The notes under the pieces: generated by a model
Told to the model about the DNA's origin: nothing
What the model saw: only the letters and a program-made list of their open reading frames with translations
Databases searched by the model: none
Part shown: one piece after another, positions 41,701 through 53,700 of the stretch
How positions within the stretch are numbered: the stretch's first letter is position 1
Layout of the letters: each line of letters starts with the position of its first letter
Program-made: the position numbers and the translations under genes
Assembly: GCF_902459465.1 (NCBI RefSeq)
Contig: NC_047077.1
Coordinates: 4,867,112-4,931,111, forward strand
DNA: 64,000 bases
Direction of reading: 5' to 3'
From: Asterias rubens
Taxonomy: Eukaryota > Echinodermata > Asteroidea > Forcipulatida > Asteriidae

Positions 41701-44700
41701 TTGAAGAACGAGTCACTACTCTTTTATTCCCATTCATAATTGCCTTTTGTTAAAAAACGTAAACAACAGTTATGGACACTTTAACAATTGAAAATTCAAG
41801 GTTTGAATTATATTTTTCCAAAACTTTGTGAAGAATCTGTTCGAGGCGCTTGGGTTGTGTGTACGCGGGCGCACTTAGATTACGCACTGATAGCTATGAT
41901 TTGCGCGTTCCGCGTGATAATCTTGCGCGCCCGACATGCGGAAGCCAGCTCAGTACTGTGCATAAACAGGGCTCCAGTGTGAATTGACAAAAGGTTTATG
42001 CACACCCATCTGACGCGCTCTCAGTCTCCACCAATAGGAGTGGAGAAACTGTCTGGGGTATTTATGAATGTTGATTTAAGACCCCACTGCCTATTCGCGT
42101 TTGAGGCTAGATCTCGCGAGCTTATGCCGGGTTTGCAAAGATGATGTCCTTATTTTGTAGAGTAAACCTTGCTCTTTCTTTTGTAGCCCCAGTTGTGACT
42201 TGTGTGGCCAACTAGCTGAGGATTCAGCTAACCTTGGCCACACAAGTGGGGCTATTTATTTCGATGTGTGACATGCCAAGTTTTGCGATTGTCGCGTGCG
42301 GTATATTTTCCTGCTTGTTAAAGGCCAAAAAGGTAAACTTTTCTTTAAAAAACCCTGAAAATACGTGTATTAGGAGTCTACGAAATCTATATGTAACTAT
42401 GTTTTTTGGAAAGCTTGATTGAACATTCAGCAACACTGGAAAGTTATTTCATAGGCGATTTTCATGTGCGCATGGGCGATTTTCATGGGCGATTTTGGAG
42501 GCTTAAATCACCATAATAACCTATATACAAATGGCCACCCAATATACAATTTGGGATGTTGAACATCAGTGAAAACTTACAGACAGAAAACGCCTAATTT
42601 TGAGGCTTTAAAACCACTATAACTGGTTTTAGCTCCATTGTATTTCTCTTTCTCTTTCCAATGATAGTAAATTTGTGGGGTTCCAAAAAAGAAACCTAAA
42701 AAGTGCTGGACTCACTATTGTTAGAGCTTAAAATTTAAAGGTTACATTTCGTGAAGGGGCAATTTGTCTACTGCACTGCAGCTGAGTCACAATGTTAGTT
42801 GGAATTGGAGAAAATTGCATTTTGAAAATTGACGTTATGCTAATTTTGAAATCATGTACCTAGACTTTTTCGCTATTTAGTCTTATCAAAAAAAGTAGAG
42901 ATCCTAAATCATACCTGTTTCCAATTTTGTCCATAATTAGGGTTTAATTAATGAGTAATATTCAATTAACAATATTGTCTCTTTGCGAAAACTGTACAAA
43001 ACATTACAGGGTCTGTGTGATTCGCATTGTGTTTAGATGAATTGGCCGTTCGTGAAAACGCAAAAGCCGGAGCGTTTACCTGCTAGAGCAATACACACAC
43101 AAAAATTGATGGCTCTTCGTGAAAACGAGAAAAAAAACCAAGTTGAGGCCGTTTGTAGGTCAAAGGGTTAGGCACTTTGGAAATCGTATAAAGCCAGAAC
43201 ACTCATATTTGGCACTGTGCCAGCCGTTTCTTTAACGCACAAAAAGGAATGGGCTTTTTGTGAAAACGCACTTGCAGACTCTTGAGCATTTTTGTCCTTC
43301 ACCATCTTTTAGCATAAGAAACTAGACAACTTTGAGGTTTATAGATGAGAGAATTGTTTTTTTATTGATTTTTTACGATAAATATTATTGTCCCTTCGTG
43401 AGTTTTTAAAGTATGCCGTTGTTGTCTGACAACAGCACTCACAATTAGGATTTTGGGCTATGCCAAATCGGGCTATGTGTATTTGAACACCTAAAAAAAG
43501 TTTCTTCAAATCTATCAACCAGTCTGTCTTCGTCAGTATTATTGAGCTCAGTCTTATAAGTATGATATTTTTGGGGCGGAATTATTGTTGTTGCTTCATG
43601 TAGATCAATTTTGGTGGTGGTCTCTGAATCCACCAAAGTCTTGCAGATCAACAAATCATCATGTTTTGAAATGTGGCCTTCATCGTTGAAGTGCAATCTT
43701 GGGAAATCTGTGAGTGCTGGGCAGCAGAGTGTATTTTGCTCAGAGTACTGGGTGGAATTTGATAGTTCTGGGCAGGCCTTGAGTCAGCAACGCCCACTGT
43801 GGCTACAACACTGGGCGGAACTATTGCAAGCTTGTTAAAGCCACTTTCGGAACAGAAAAAAAAAAAAAAAAAAGTTCACAGATTTACAAGTAACTTACAA
43901 GGTTTACAGAAGGTAAAGGTAAAAGACTTCTCTTGAAATATTGTTCCATGAATGCTCTTTGTTTTTGAGAAAACATTAAAACAATTAAGATTCAATTCTC
44001 GACAATGAGAATTACGGATTATAGAAAACACATGTCATGACACGGCGAAACGTGCGGAAACAAGGGTGGGTTTTCCCGTTATTTTCTCCCGACTCCGATA
44101 ACCGTTTGAGCCTAAATTTGCACATGTTTGTTATTTTATATATCAGTTGTGATACACTAAGTGTGGGCCTTTGGACAACACTGTTTACTGAAAGTGTCCA
44201 ATGGCTTTAAGTTCAAAGTATTGTATATTAATGTATTTTTTCATAAACAGTTGACTACATCAGCCCTTACTTTACCTTCTGCCCGACTGAGATCACAACC
44301 TATGCTGAGAATGGTGGGACAACAGCAACTGTAGACTGGACGTTACCGACGGTCACAGACGACTCCGGTGTCCCCCCTCAGGTAACATCGACCTACGACC
44401 CGAATTCAGTCTTCAGCGTGGGCAACACCTTTGTAACATACACAGCAAGTGATGAGTCAGGCAACGTGGCTTCTTGTTTCTTCGTCGTCAGCGTTATCGG
44501 TAAGATTGATTTTAAACTATCTCAGCTCAACTATTAAATGAGTACTGTATCCAAAAAAATTCTCAAAACTTAATTAGGAGACTAGTTAGATACTGACTTT
44601 GATATTATTATTGTGAAATGTACAGATGACTTGCGCAGTTGGCTGAAATTACAGCAGGGTCTTTTCTAATTTTACTGTAATCAAGAAATGAGGCAGCACC

Positions 44701-47700
44701 TGATGATAATGTTTCTTTTATTTTCAGAGTGTTCATTAACGATCTCCAGCTGCTCAAATGGAGGAACATTAGATCCTGACTTCTGTGAATGTGTCTGTCC
44801 AGAGGATTACACTGGAGAAACCTGCGAGGGTAAGAATGATGATCTAATCTGTGGAGTAATAACTGTTCATATAAACTTTAAAGCTGATATGGGGGCAGAG
44901 GGTGGTTTACATCCGCAATGTATCTATACTTAAACACTTTCCTCTTGTACATAAGTACCCCCCTAAAGTCCCCTAGAGAATTTGTGATGTCTAAATGTCT
45001 TGATTTACTGGTAGTTTTCTGTAGAGCGAATACTACATTTTCATTGTTCCCTATGCCGACTGGCATACTAAGAATAGTTTTACACAACACAGCGCCCTCT
45101 GCTGCCCTCTGCTGCCCTGTCCTCGACACAATATGACAACTGCACTACATTTAGCTTAAATTGCTTTTTATTCAGTTCAGATACATGTAGGACTGTGAAT
45201 TCTTAAGCTCTTAATTTTTTGTTTTCTTGTTTGCTTTGAGAAAGAAAAAAAAAAAAAATGTAGATTATGAAGTTGTGGTAGACCCTGTCGACACATCTGC
45301 GGGGTGGGAATTCCAAGTTCACAATGAAGAATCTTTAGGGGGGGGGGGGGGGAGGGATTACACCAAGACTCCATCTAAGCACCAAATGAAATTCTTTGTG
45401 TAATAAATGCATTCAGTTCAAACTGCATATTGTTTCTTGTTTCATTTCAGCACTTAATCCTTGCTTGGAAACCCCAAGCTTATGCACGACTGAGATTGGG
45501 AAGTATTGCGTTCCAGATGATAGCGTAGTTGGTTATGCTTGCCAGTGTAGAGACTATGATGGCTTTATTGCAAACAGTGATGGTTCATGCACAGGTGAGC
45601 AGGATTTCGAATATAGGTATTTTTTTACTTGGACCCAATTTTAAAAGAAAAACTGTGAGTAGCTTATGAATTGGTTTTTGGGCTCAGTTTCTTAAATGCC
45701 GCTTACCATAAGCAAAGCGAAAATCACTAACTGACAACAAGGCAGGTTCCAATATTAAAAGAAACATCTGAGCCGAGATTTATAACAATGGAAACTTTTA
45801 TAGTGCCGGTGTCCGGCACAAGCAGCGCTCATGGCGCTGCTCTACAAAAAACAACCAACAAGCAAAGAATTATTTTATTTATTTATATTTTGTTTTAGAA
45901 ACGCCGACCTTAAAGATTGGTGGGGTAACAATAAACTTGCCATTCACCTCTGGACTGACAAACCAACAGAGCAGTGCATTTAAAGAGATGGCTTCCAAGT
46001 TTATTACCGAGGTAAAATATTCTTTTTATTTTGTCAGCGTCTTGTTAAAACCATATATTTTGTTATGTTCTGAAACAGTTTTTAAACAGTCTGATTTCGC
46101 TTCTGAAACATGACCATACAAAAATTACTATCCATTAAAGTCTCTACTGTCTATCAGAAAACATATTGATATTTGTAAATTGAGTTTTATTGATGACAAA
46201 TTATTAATGGCGAGTAAACAAATTGTCGTTTGGCTGAAAATTATCTTGCATCGGTAACGAAAAGAAAAGGAGTTTTTTAAACCAAGGTGACATTAAGAAA
46301 CTTGATTTTCTTCTCTCAGATGACCCGTCTATTCGGTAGCAAAGAAGCAACAAGATCCTTTTTGTCCTTGAGCGTCCTCAGCTTCTCAGAGGGTAGTGTA
46401 GTCGCTGAAATGTCAGCATCATTCCCCAGTGGTTCAACTCTACCAAGAATAACAGATATCATGGATGCATTGGCAGAGGGTACAATTTCAGATGGTTCAA
46501 CCGACTACCCCATTGACTCATCAGCTCTTGTAGTTGAAGGTAAAAACCAATTGTTTCCAATAATTTGCTGATTTTTAAAAGACGGTAACCTTCCATTTTC
46601 AAAAAGATAAAGTCCCTGTTTAAATGGATAATTTGCAAGTCTCCAGCCTCGGCGTAAAATTAAGTAAAATGTCACTGTGTCTGATACTCCTCAAGTGCAA
46701 TTCTTGTCAAAAATATAATTGTTTGATGGTGTCATGTTTCAAATATTAAAGACTTAAATTGGGTCTTTCACGTCCAGCCACAACTTTTAAGGCGTCTTCC
46801 ATACAGTTTGCAACAAACTGCTGCCTCTTAACAATCAAACTTTATTTTAAAGTTGTCATATTTCTCCCTACCTCATAATTGTCAGTATGTTTGTGCCCCT
46901 TTGTGATTTGCCTCATGATGATTCTGTCATCTTCCTTGGGCGAACTTCTTTCCAATTGTGCAGAAGATTTGTATTCCTGATTGTGAAATTGAAAGCTACT
47001 TTCTGTTTACATTGGTCGCAGGCACTGGTGGCGCTGACACCACCATACCCGTCATCAGTGGCTGTCCCTCTGGGGCCTCAGGTGTACTGTCAACACAAGG
47101 AGCTATTGTATCATGGGTTGAGCCCACTGCAACGGATAACGATGGACAAGTAGTAGATGTCTCCAGATCTCATGCTCCATCTACTACCTTCAGCGCTGGA
47201 AGCACAACTGTTACCTACGTGTTCACTGACACGGCTGGAAATGAGGCCATCTGCTCCTTTGATGTTGATGTGACACCAGGTAATATGTAACCCTATAAGG
47301 GGAGACTTCTCTTGAGTTGGTACTCCCGATCAGGGTAGCCATTTGTCAGCCACCTTATTGTTGGTCAATGAATATTATTTTGAAGATTTCACTCCTTAAT
47401 TTCTCCCATATATAACCTTTCAAGCCTGGTGCAAAATAAAATTTGAATGCAGCTGGCTTTGTTCTCAAGAGACGTATTAAGTGGTTGAAATGGCTGGGAT
47501 TATTATATTTGCATTTTAACGCCCCTTTTTAACGTCCAATTTGCACATCTTCCAGTCAATATGCCTGGTTCGAAACAAGGTCAAAATGGGGTCATTGCAT
47601 CTTGAATAAAGTATGGTGTGCTCTTTCCATAGAGTTATATTTTAGAAGTAGAGGGCGCACTGGCCTATATACACGACCCAGCATGGTTGCAGGCAGCCAT

Positions 47701-50700
47701 TTTCTAAGTTGACAAAACAGGCATCCCACAGTGTGTGTTTGTGCGGCCATTTTGTAAGTTGACACAATAGCATCGCGTATAAAGTTCAATAAACACAAAC
47801 TCCAACATGAATTTCGTTTTTAACGCGCGTACATAATGGCGCGCGTGTCTCCTTGTGGTCCCGTCTTGTTTGTGCAAGCAACATCACCAGTGCGCCATCT
47901 AGTTCTTATATATTACTCTATGGCTCTTTCATAAGTCCTACAATTTGTCAAAATAAAACTTTTATGATAATAATCTATCAGTAAAAACTTACAATGAAAT
48001 TTGTTTAAAGAAATATTGAAATTTAATTTTTTTTATATATTTCAAAGTTTTGTTGTCCATATTTTCTTTCCGTACTGCCTGTAGAGCTGAAAATGTAAAG
48101 GCTATATGAATTTTTAAAGTGTGCCTTTGTTATTATTATTTATTATTATTATTATTATTTATTCAGCCATTTCGACAATACATGTCAATATAAAAGATAT
48201 TTCCAGATGGGCTAGGAGAACAGCACTCACAATTCGAATTCTACTTTAAATCAGGCTGTGTGGCTTTTGAACATCTAATAAAATATCTTTAAATCCATGA
48301 TCTGTGTTTTCTTTGTCAGTAATCACTCCAATCTTATAATTTAGATACTGTTTGGGCAGAACTATTGCGATTTCCTTACATTCATTGTTACATCGATGTA
48401 TTTTTGCTCATCTATTTACATATCTGGTGATGTAGACTACATCAGCCCTTTCTTTACCTTCTGCCCGACTGAAATCACAACCTACGCTGAGAACGGTGGG
48501 ACGACTGCAACTGTAGACTGGACGTTACCGACGGTCACAGACAACTCTGGGGTCACCCCTGAGGTCACCTCGACCTATGAACCGAATTCAGTCTTCAACG
48601 TGGGCAACACCTTTGTAACATATACTGCTAGTGATGAGTCAGGCAACGGGGCTTCTTGTTTCTTCGTCGTCAGCGTAATCGGTTAGATTGATTTTAAACT
48701 ATCTCAGCTCAACTATTGAATGAGTACTGTATCCAAAAGGATTCTCAAAATTTAATTAGGAGACTAGTTAGATACTAGGCCTTATGCCCAGTCTGAAGGT
48801 CAAAGTTCAAGTTGGATAAGACTTTGATATTATTATTGAGGAATGTACAGATGACTTGCGCAGTTGGCTGAAATTATGGCAGGGTCTTTTCTATATTTAC
48901 TGTCAACAAGAAATGAGGCAGCACCTGATGATGATGGTTTTATTTGTGTTTAGAGTGTTCATTAACGATCTCCAGCTGCTCAAATGGAGGAACATTAGAT
49001 CCTGACTTCTGTGAATGTGTCTGTCCAGAGGATTACACTGGAGAAACCTGCGAGGGTAAGAATGATGATCTAATCTGTGGAGTAATAACTGTTCATATAA
49101 ACTTTAAAGCTGATATGGGGGCAGAGGGTGGTTTACATCCTCAATGTTTCTATACTTGTACATGTACATAAGTACCCCACTAAAGTCCCCTAGAGAATAT
49201 GTGATGTCTAAATTTCTTGATTTATTTTTCAGTAGAGTGTATACTACATTTTCATTGTTCCCTATGCCGACTGGCATACTAAGAATAGTTTTACACAACA
49301 CAGGGCCCTCTGCTGCCCTCTGCTGCCCTCTGCTGCCCTCTGCTGCCCTGTCCTCAACACAATATGACAACTGCACTACATTAGCTTAAAATTGTTTTTT
49401 ATTCAGTTCAGATAGGACTGTGAATTCTCAAGCTCTTAATTTTGTTCTTGTTTGCGCTGAGAAACTTATTTAAAAAAATAAAACAGTTTATGAAGTTGTG
49501 GTAGACCCTGATGACACATCTGCGAAGTTCACAATGAAGAATCTTTAGGGGGGGGGGGGATTACACCAAGACTCCATCTTAGCACCAAATGAAATTCTTT
49601 GTGTAATAAATGCATTCAGTTCAAACTGCATATTGTTTCTTGTTTCATTTCAGCACCTAATCCTTGCTTGGAAACCCCAAGCTTATGCACGACGGAGATT
49701 GGGAAGTATTGCGTTCCAGATGATAGCGTAGCTGGTTACGCTTGCCAGTGTAGGGACTATGATGGCTTTATTGCAAACAGTGATGGTTCATGCACAGGTG
49801 AGTAGGATTTCGAATATAGGTATTTTTTTACTTGGACCCAATTTTAAAAGAAAAACTGTGAGTAGCTTACGAATTGGTTTTTGGGCTCAGTTTCTTAAAT
49901 GCCGCTTACCATAAGCAAAGCGAAAATCACTAACTGACAACAAGGCAGGGTCCAATATTAAAAGAAACATCTGAGCCGAGATTTATAACAATGGAAACTT
50001 TTATAGTGCCGGTGTCCGGCACAAGCAGCGCTCATGGCGCTGCTCTACAAAAAACAACCAACAAGCAATGAATTATTTTATTTATTTATATTTTGTTTTA
50101 GAAACGCCGACCTTAAAGATTGGTGGGGTAACAATAAACTTGCCATTCACCTCTGGACTGACAAACCAACAGAGCAGTGCATTTAAAGAGATGGCTTCCA
50201 AGTTTATTACAGAGGTAAAATATTCTTTTTATTTTGTCAGCGTCTTGTTAAAACAATACATTTTGTTATGTTCTGAAACAGTTTTTAAACAGTCTGATTT
50301 CGCTTCGGAAACACGACCATACAAAAAATACTATCCATTAATATCTACTGTCTATCAGAAAACATTGATATTTGTAAATTGACTTTTATTGATTTTGGGG
50401 TTGAACAAAGAATTGACTAGAGTGGGATTCTAACCAACGACCACCAGATTAACGTGCCGGCGCTCTACCAACTGAGCTATCTAGCCCTATATTGGCGGTG
50501 TCCCTATTTTGTCAATATCTTTGTTCGGGGTGCCAGTCAGAAGCCATACAACCGTTGACTTTTATTGATGACAAATTATTAATGGCGAGTAAAAAAATTG
50601 TCGTTAGGCTGAAAATAATATTGCATGGGTAATGAAAAGAAAAGGAGTTTAAACACCAAAGTGACCCTAAGAAACATGAATTTCTTCTCTCAGATGACCC

Positions 50701-53700
50701 GTCTATTCGGTAGCAAAGAAGCAACAAGATCCTTTTTGTCCTTGAGCGTCCTCAGCTTCTCAGAGGGCAGTGTAGTCGCTGAAATGTCAGCATCATTCCC
50801 CAGTGGTTCAACTCTACCAAGAATAACAGATATCATGGATGCATTGGCAGAGGGTACAATTTCAGATGGTTCAACCGACTACCCCATTGACTCATCAGCT
50901 CTTGTAGTTGAAGGTAAAAACCAATTGTTTCCAATAATTTGCTGATTTTTAAAAGAGGGTAACCTTCCATTTTCAAAAAGATAAAGTCCCTGTTTAAATG
51001 GATAACTTGCAAGTCTCCAGCCTCGGCGTAAAATTAAGTAAAATGTCACTGTGTCTGATACTCCTCAAGTGCAATTCTTGTCAAAAATATAATTGTTTGA
51101 TGGTGTCATGTTTCAAATATTAAAGACTTAAATTGGGTCTTTCAGTACACGTCCAGCCACAACTTTTAAGGCGTCTTCCATACAGTTTGCAACCAACTGC
51201 TGCTTCTAATCAAACTTTATTTTAAAGTTGTCATATTTCTCCCTACCTCATAATTGTCAGTATGTTTGTGCCCCTTTGTGATTTGCCTCATGATGATTCT
51301 GTCATCTTCCTTGGGCGAACTTCTTTCCAATTGTGCAGAAGATTTGTATTCCTGATTGTGAAATTGAAAGCTATTTTCTGTGTACATTGGTCGCAGGCAC
51401 TGGTGGCGCTGACACCACCATACCCGTCATCAGTGGCTGTCCCTCTGGGGCCTCAGGTGTACTGTCAACACAAGGAGCTATTGTATCATGGGTTGAGCCC
51501 ACTGCAACGGATAACGATGGACAAGTAGTAGATGTCTCCAGATCTCATGCTCCATCTACTGCCTTCAGCGTTGGAAGCACAACTGTTACCTACGTGTTCA
51601 CTGACACGGCTGGAAATGAGGCCATCTGCTCCTTTGATGTTGATGTGACACCAGGTAATATGTAACCCTTTAAGGGGAGACTTCTCTTGAGTTGGTACTC
51701 CCGATCATACATCAGGGTAGCCATTTGTCAGCCACCTTATTGTTGGTCAATGAATATTATTTTGAAGATTTCACTCCTTATTTTCTCCCATATATAACCT
51801 TTCAAGCCTGGTGCAAAATAAAATTTGAATGCAGCTGGCTTTGTTCTTAAGAGATGTAATAAGTGGTTGAAATGGCTGGGATTATTATATTTGCATTTTA
51901 ACGCCCATTTTTAACATCCAATTTGAACATCTTGCAGTCAATATGTCTGGTTCGAAACAAGGTCAAATTGGGGTCATTGCATCTTTAATAAAGTATGGTG
52001 TGCTCTTTCCATAGAGTTCTAAATTAGAACTAGAGGGCGCACTGGTCTATATACGCGACCCGGCATGCGTGCAGGCAGCCATTTTTCTTAGTTGACAAAA
52101 CAGGCATCCCACAGTGTGTGTTTGTGCGACCATTTTGTAAGTTGACACAATAGCATCACGTATAGCGTTCAATAAACGTTTTTAACGAAAGCGTACATAA
52201 TGGCGCGCGTGTCTCCTTGTGGTCCAGTCTTGTTTTTGCAAGCAACATCACCAGTGCGCCATCTAGTTCTTATATATTACTCTATGGCTCTTTCATAAGT
52301 CCTACAATTTGTCAAAATAAAACTTTTGTGATAATAATCTATCAGTAAAAACTTACAATGGAATTTTTTTCAAGAAATATTGAAATTTAAATTTTTTAAT
52401 ATTTATTTCAAAGTTTTGTTGTCCATATTTTCTTTCCGTACTGCCTGTAGAGCTGAAAATGTGAAGGCTATATGAGTTTTTAAAGTGTGCCTTTGTTATT
52501 ATTATTATTATTACATTGTGTATTTTTATTATTATTATTTATTCAGCCATTTCGACAATACATGTCAATATAAAAGATATTTCCAGATGGGCTAGGAGAA
52601 CAGCACTCACAATTCGAATTCTACTTTAAATCAGGCTGTGTGGATTTGAACATCTAATAAAATATCTTTAAATCCATGATATGTGTTTTCTTTGTCAGTA
52701 ATCACTCCAATCTTATAATTTAGATACTGTTTGGGCAGAACTATTGCGATTTCCTTACATTCATTGTTACATCGATGTATTTTTGCTCATCTATTTACAT
52801 ATCTGGTGATGTAGACTACATCAGCCCTTTCTTTACCTTCTGCCCGACTGAAATCACAACCTACGCTGAGAACGGTGGGACGACTGCAACTGTAGACTGG
52901 ACGTTACCGACGGTCACAGACAACTCTGGGGTCACCCCTGAGGTCACCTCGACCTATGAACCGAATTCAGTCTTCAACGTGGGCAACACCTTTGTAACAT
53001 ATACTGCTAGTGATGAGTCAGGCAACGGGGCTTCTTGTGTCTTCGTCGTCAGCGTAATCGGTTAGATTGATTTTAAACTATCTCAGCTCAACTATTGAAT
53101 GAGTACTGTATCCAAAAGGATTCTCAAAATTTAATTAGGAGACTAGTTAGATACTAGGCCTTATGCCCAGTCTGAAGGTCAAAGTTCAAGTTGGATAAGA
53201 CTTTGATATTATTATTGAGGAATGTACAGATGACTTGCGCAGTTGGCTGAAATTATGGCAGGGTCTTTTCTATATTTACTGTCAACAAGAAATGAGGCAG
53301 CACCTGATGATGATGGTTTTATTTTTCTGTCAGAGTGTTCATTAACGATCTCCAGCTGCTCAAATGGAGGAACATTAGATCCTGACTTCTGTGAATGTGT
53401 CTGTCCAGAGGATTACACTGGAGAAACCTGCGAGGGTAAGAATGATGATCTAATCTGTGGAGTAATAACTGTTCATATAAACTTTAAAGCTGATATGGGG
53501 GCAGAGGGTGGTTTACATCCTCAATGTTTCTATACTTGTACATGTACATAAGTACCCCACTAAAGTCCCCTAGAGAATATGTGATGTCTAAATTTCTTGA
53601 TTTATTTTTCAGTAGAGTGTATACTACATTTTCATTGTTCCCTATGCCGACTGGCATACTAAGAATAGTTTTACACAACACAGCGCCCTCTGCTGCCCTC

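Larger units (their letters stand above)
38852..43389 (+). other. First intron of the modular gene, repeat-filled
   Basis: No exon is recognised between the signal-peptide exon and unit 1. It holds a family E hairpin repeat (39060-39180), a decayed MITE (about 39690-39830), an A/C-rich low-complexity stretch (40455-40610), a LINE remnant (40980-41150), a MITE (41577-41732) and a short palindrome (42185-42254). The remaining 42255-43389 is unassigned. Confidence 0.5.

Noticed and set aside
44878..45129. Minus-strand frames with Gln/Ala-rich repeats next to EGF-a (for example 57861-58202)
   Set aside because: The repeats come from translating the 10-bp minisatellite; no coding evidence.
46887..47153. 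Alternative reading frame overlapping HYR-B (repeated in each unit)
   Set aside because: The HYR frame shows clear domain residues and splice phases; this frame runs across the intron-exon border.
47592..47798. Minus-strand open frame in the intron after HYR-B (also near 60801-61013)
   Set aside because: It lies in a repeated intron, is not kept open in units 2 and 3, and has no domain or signal.
50415..50487. tRNA genes in the modular gene introns (also 54802-54873, 59249-59320, 63637-63708)
   Set aside because: The fold is tRNA-like with a GTT anticodon, but each sits inside a 161-bp element with 15-bp target duplications and extra non-tRNA sequence, so it is a SINE.
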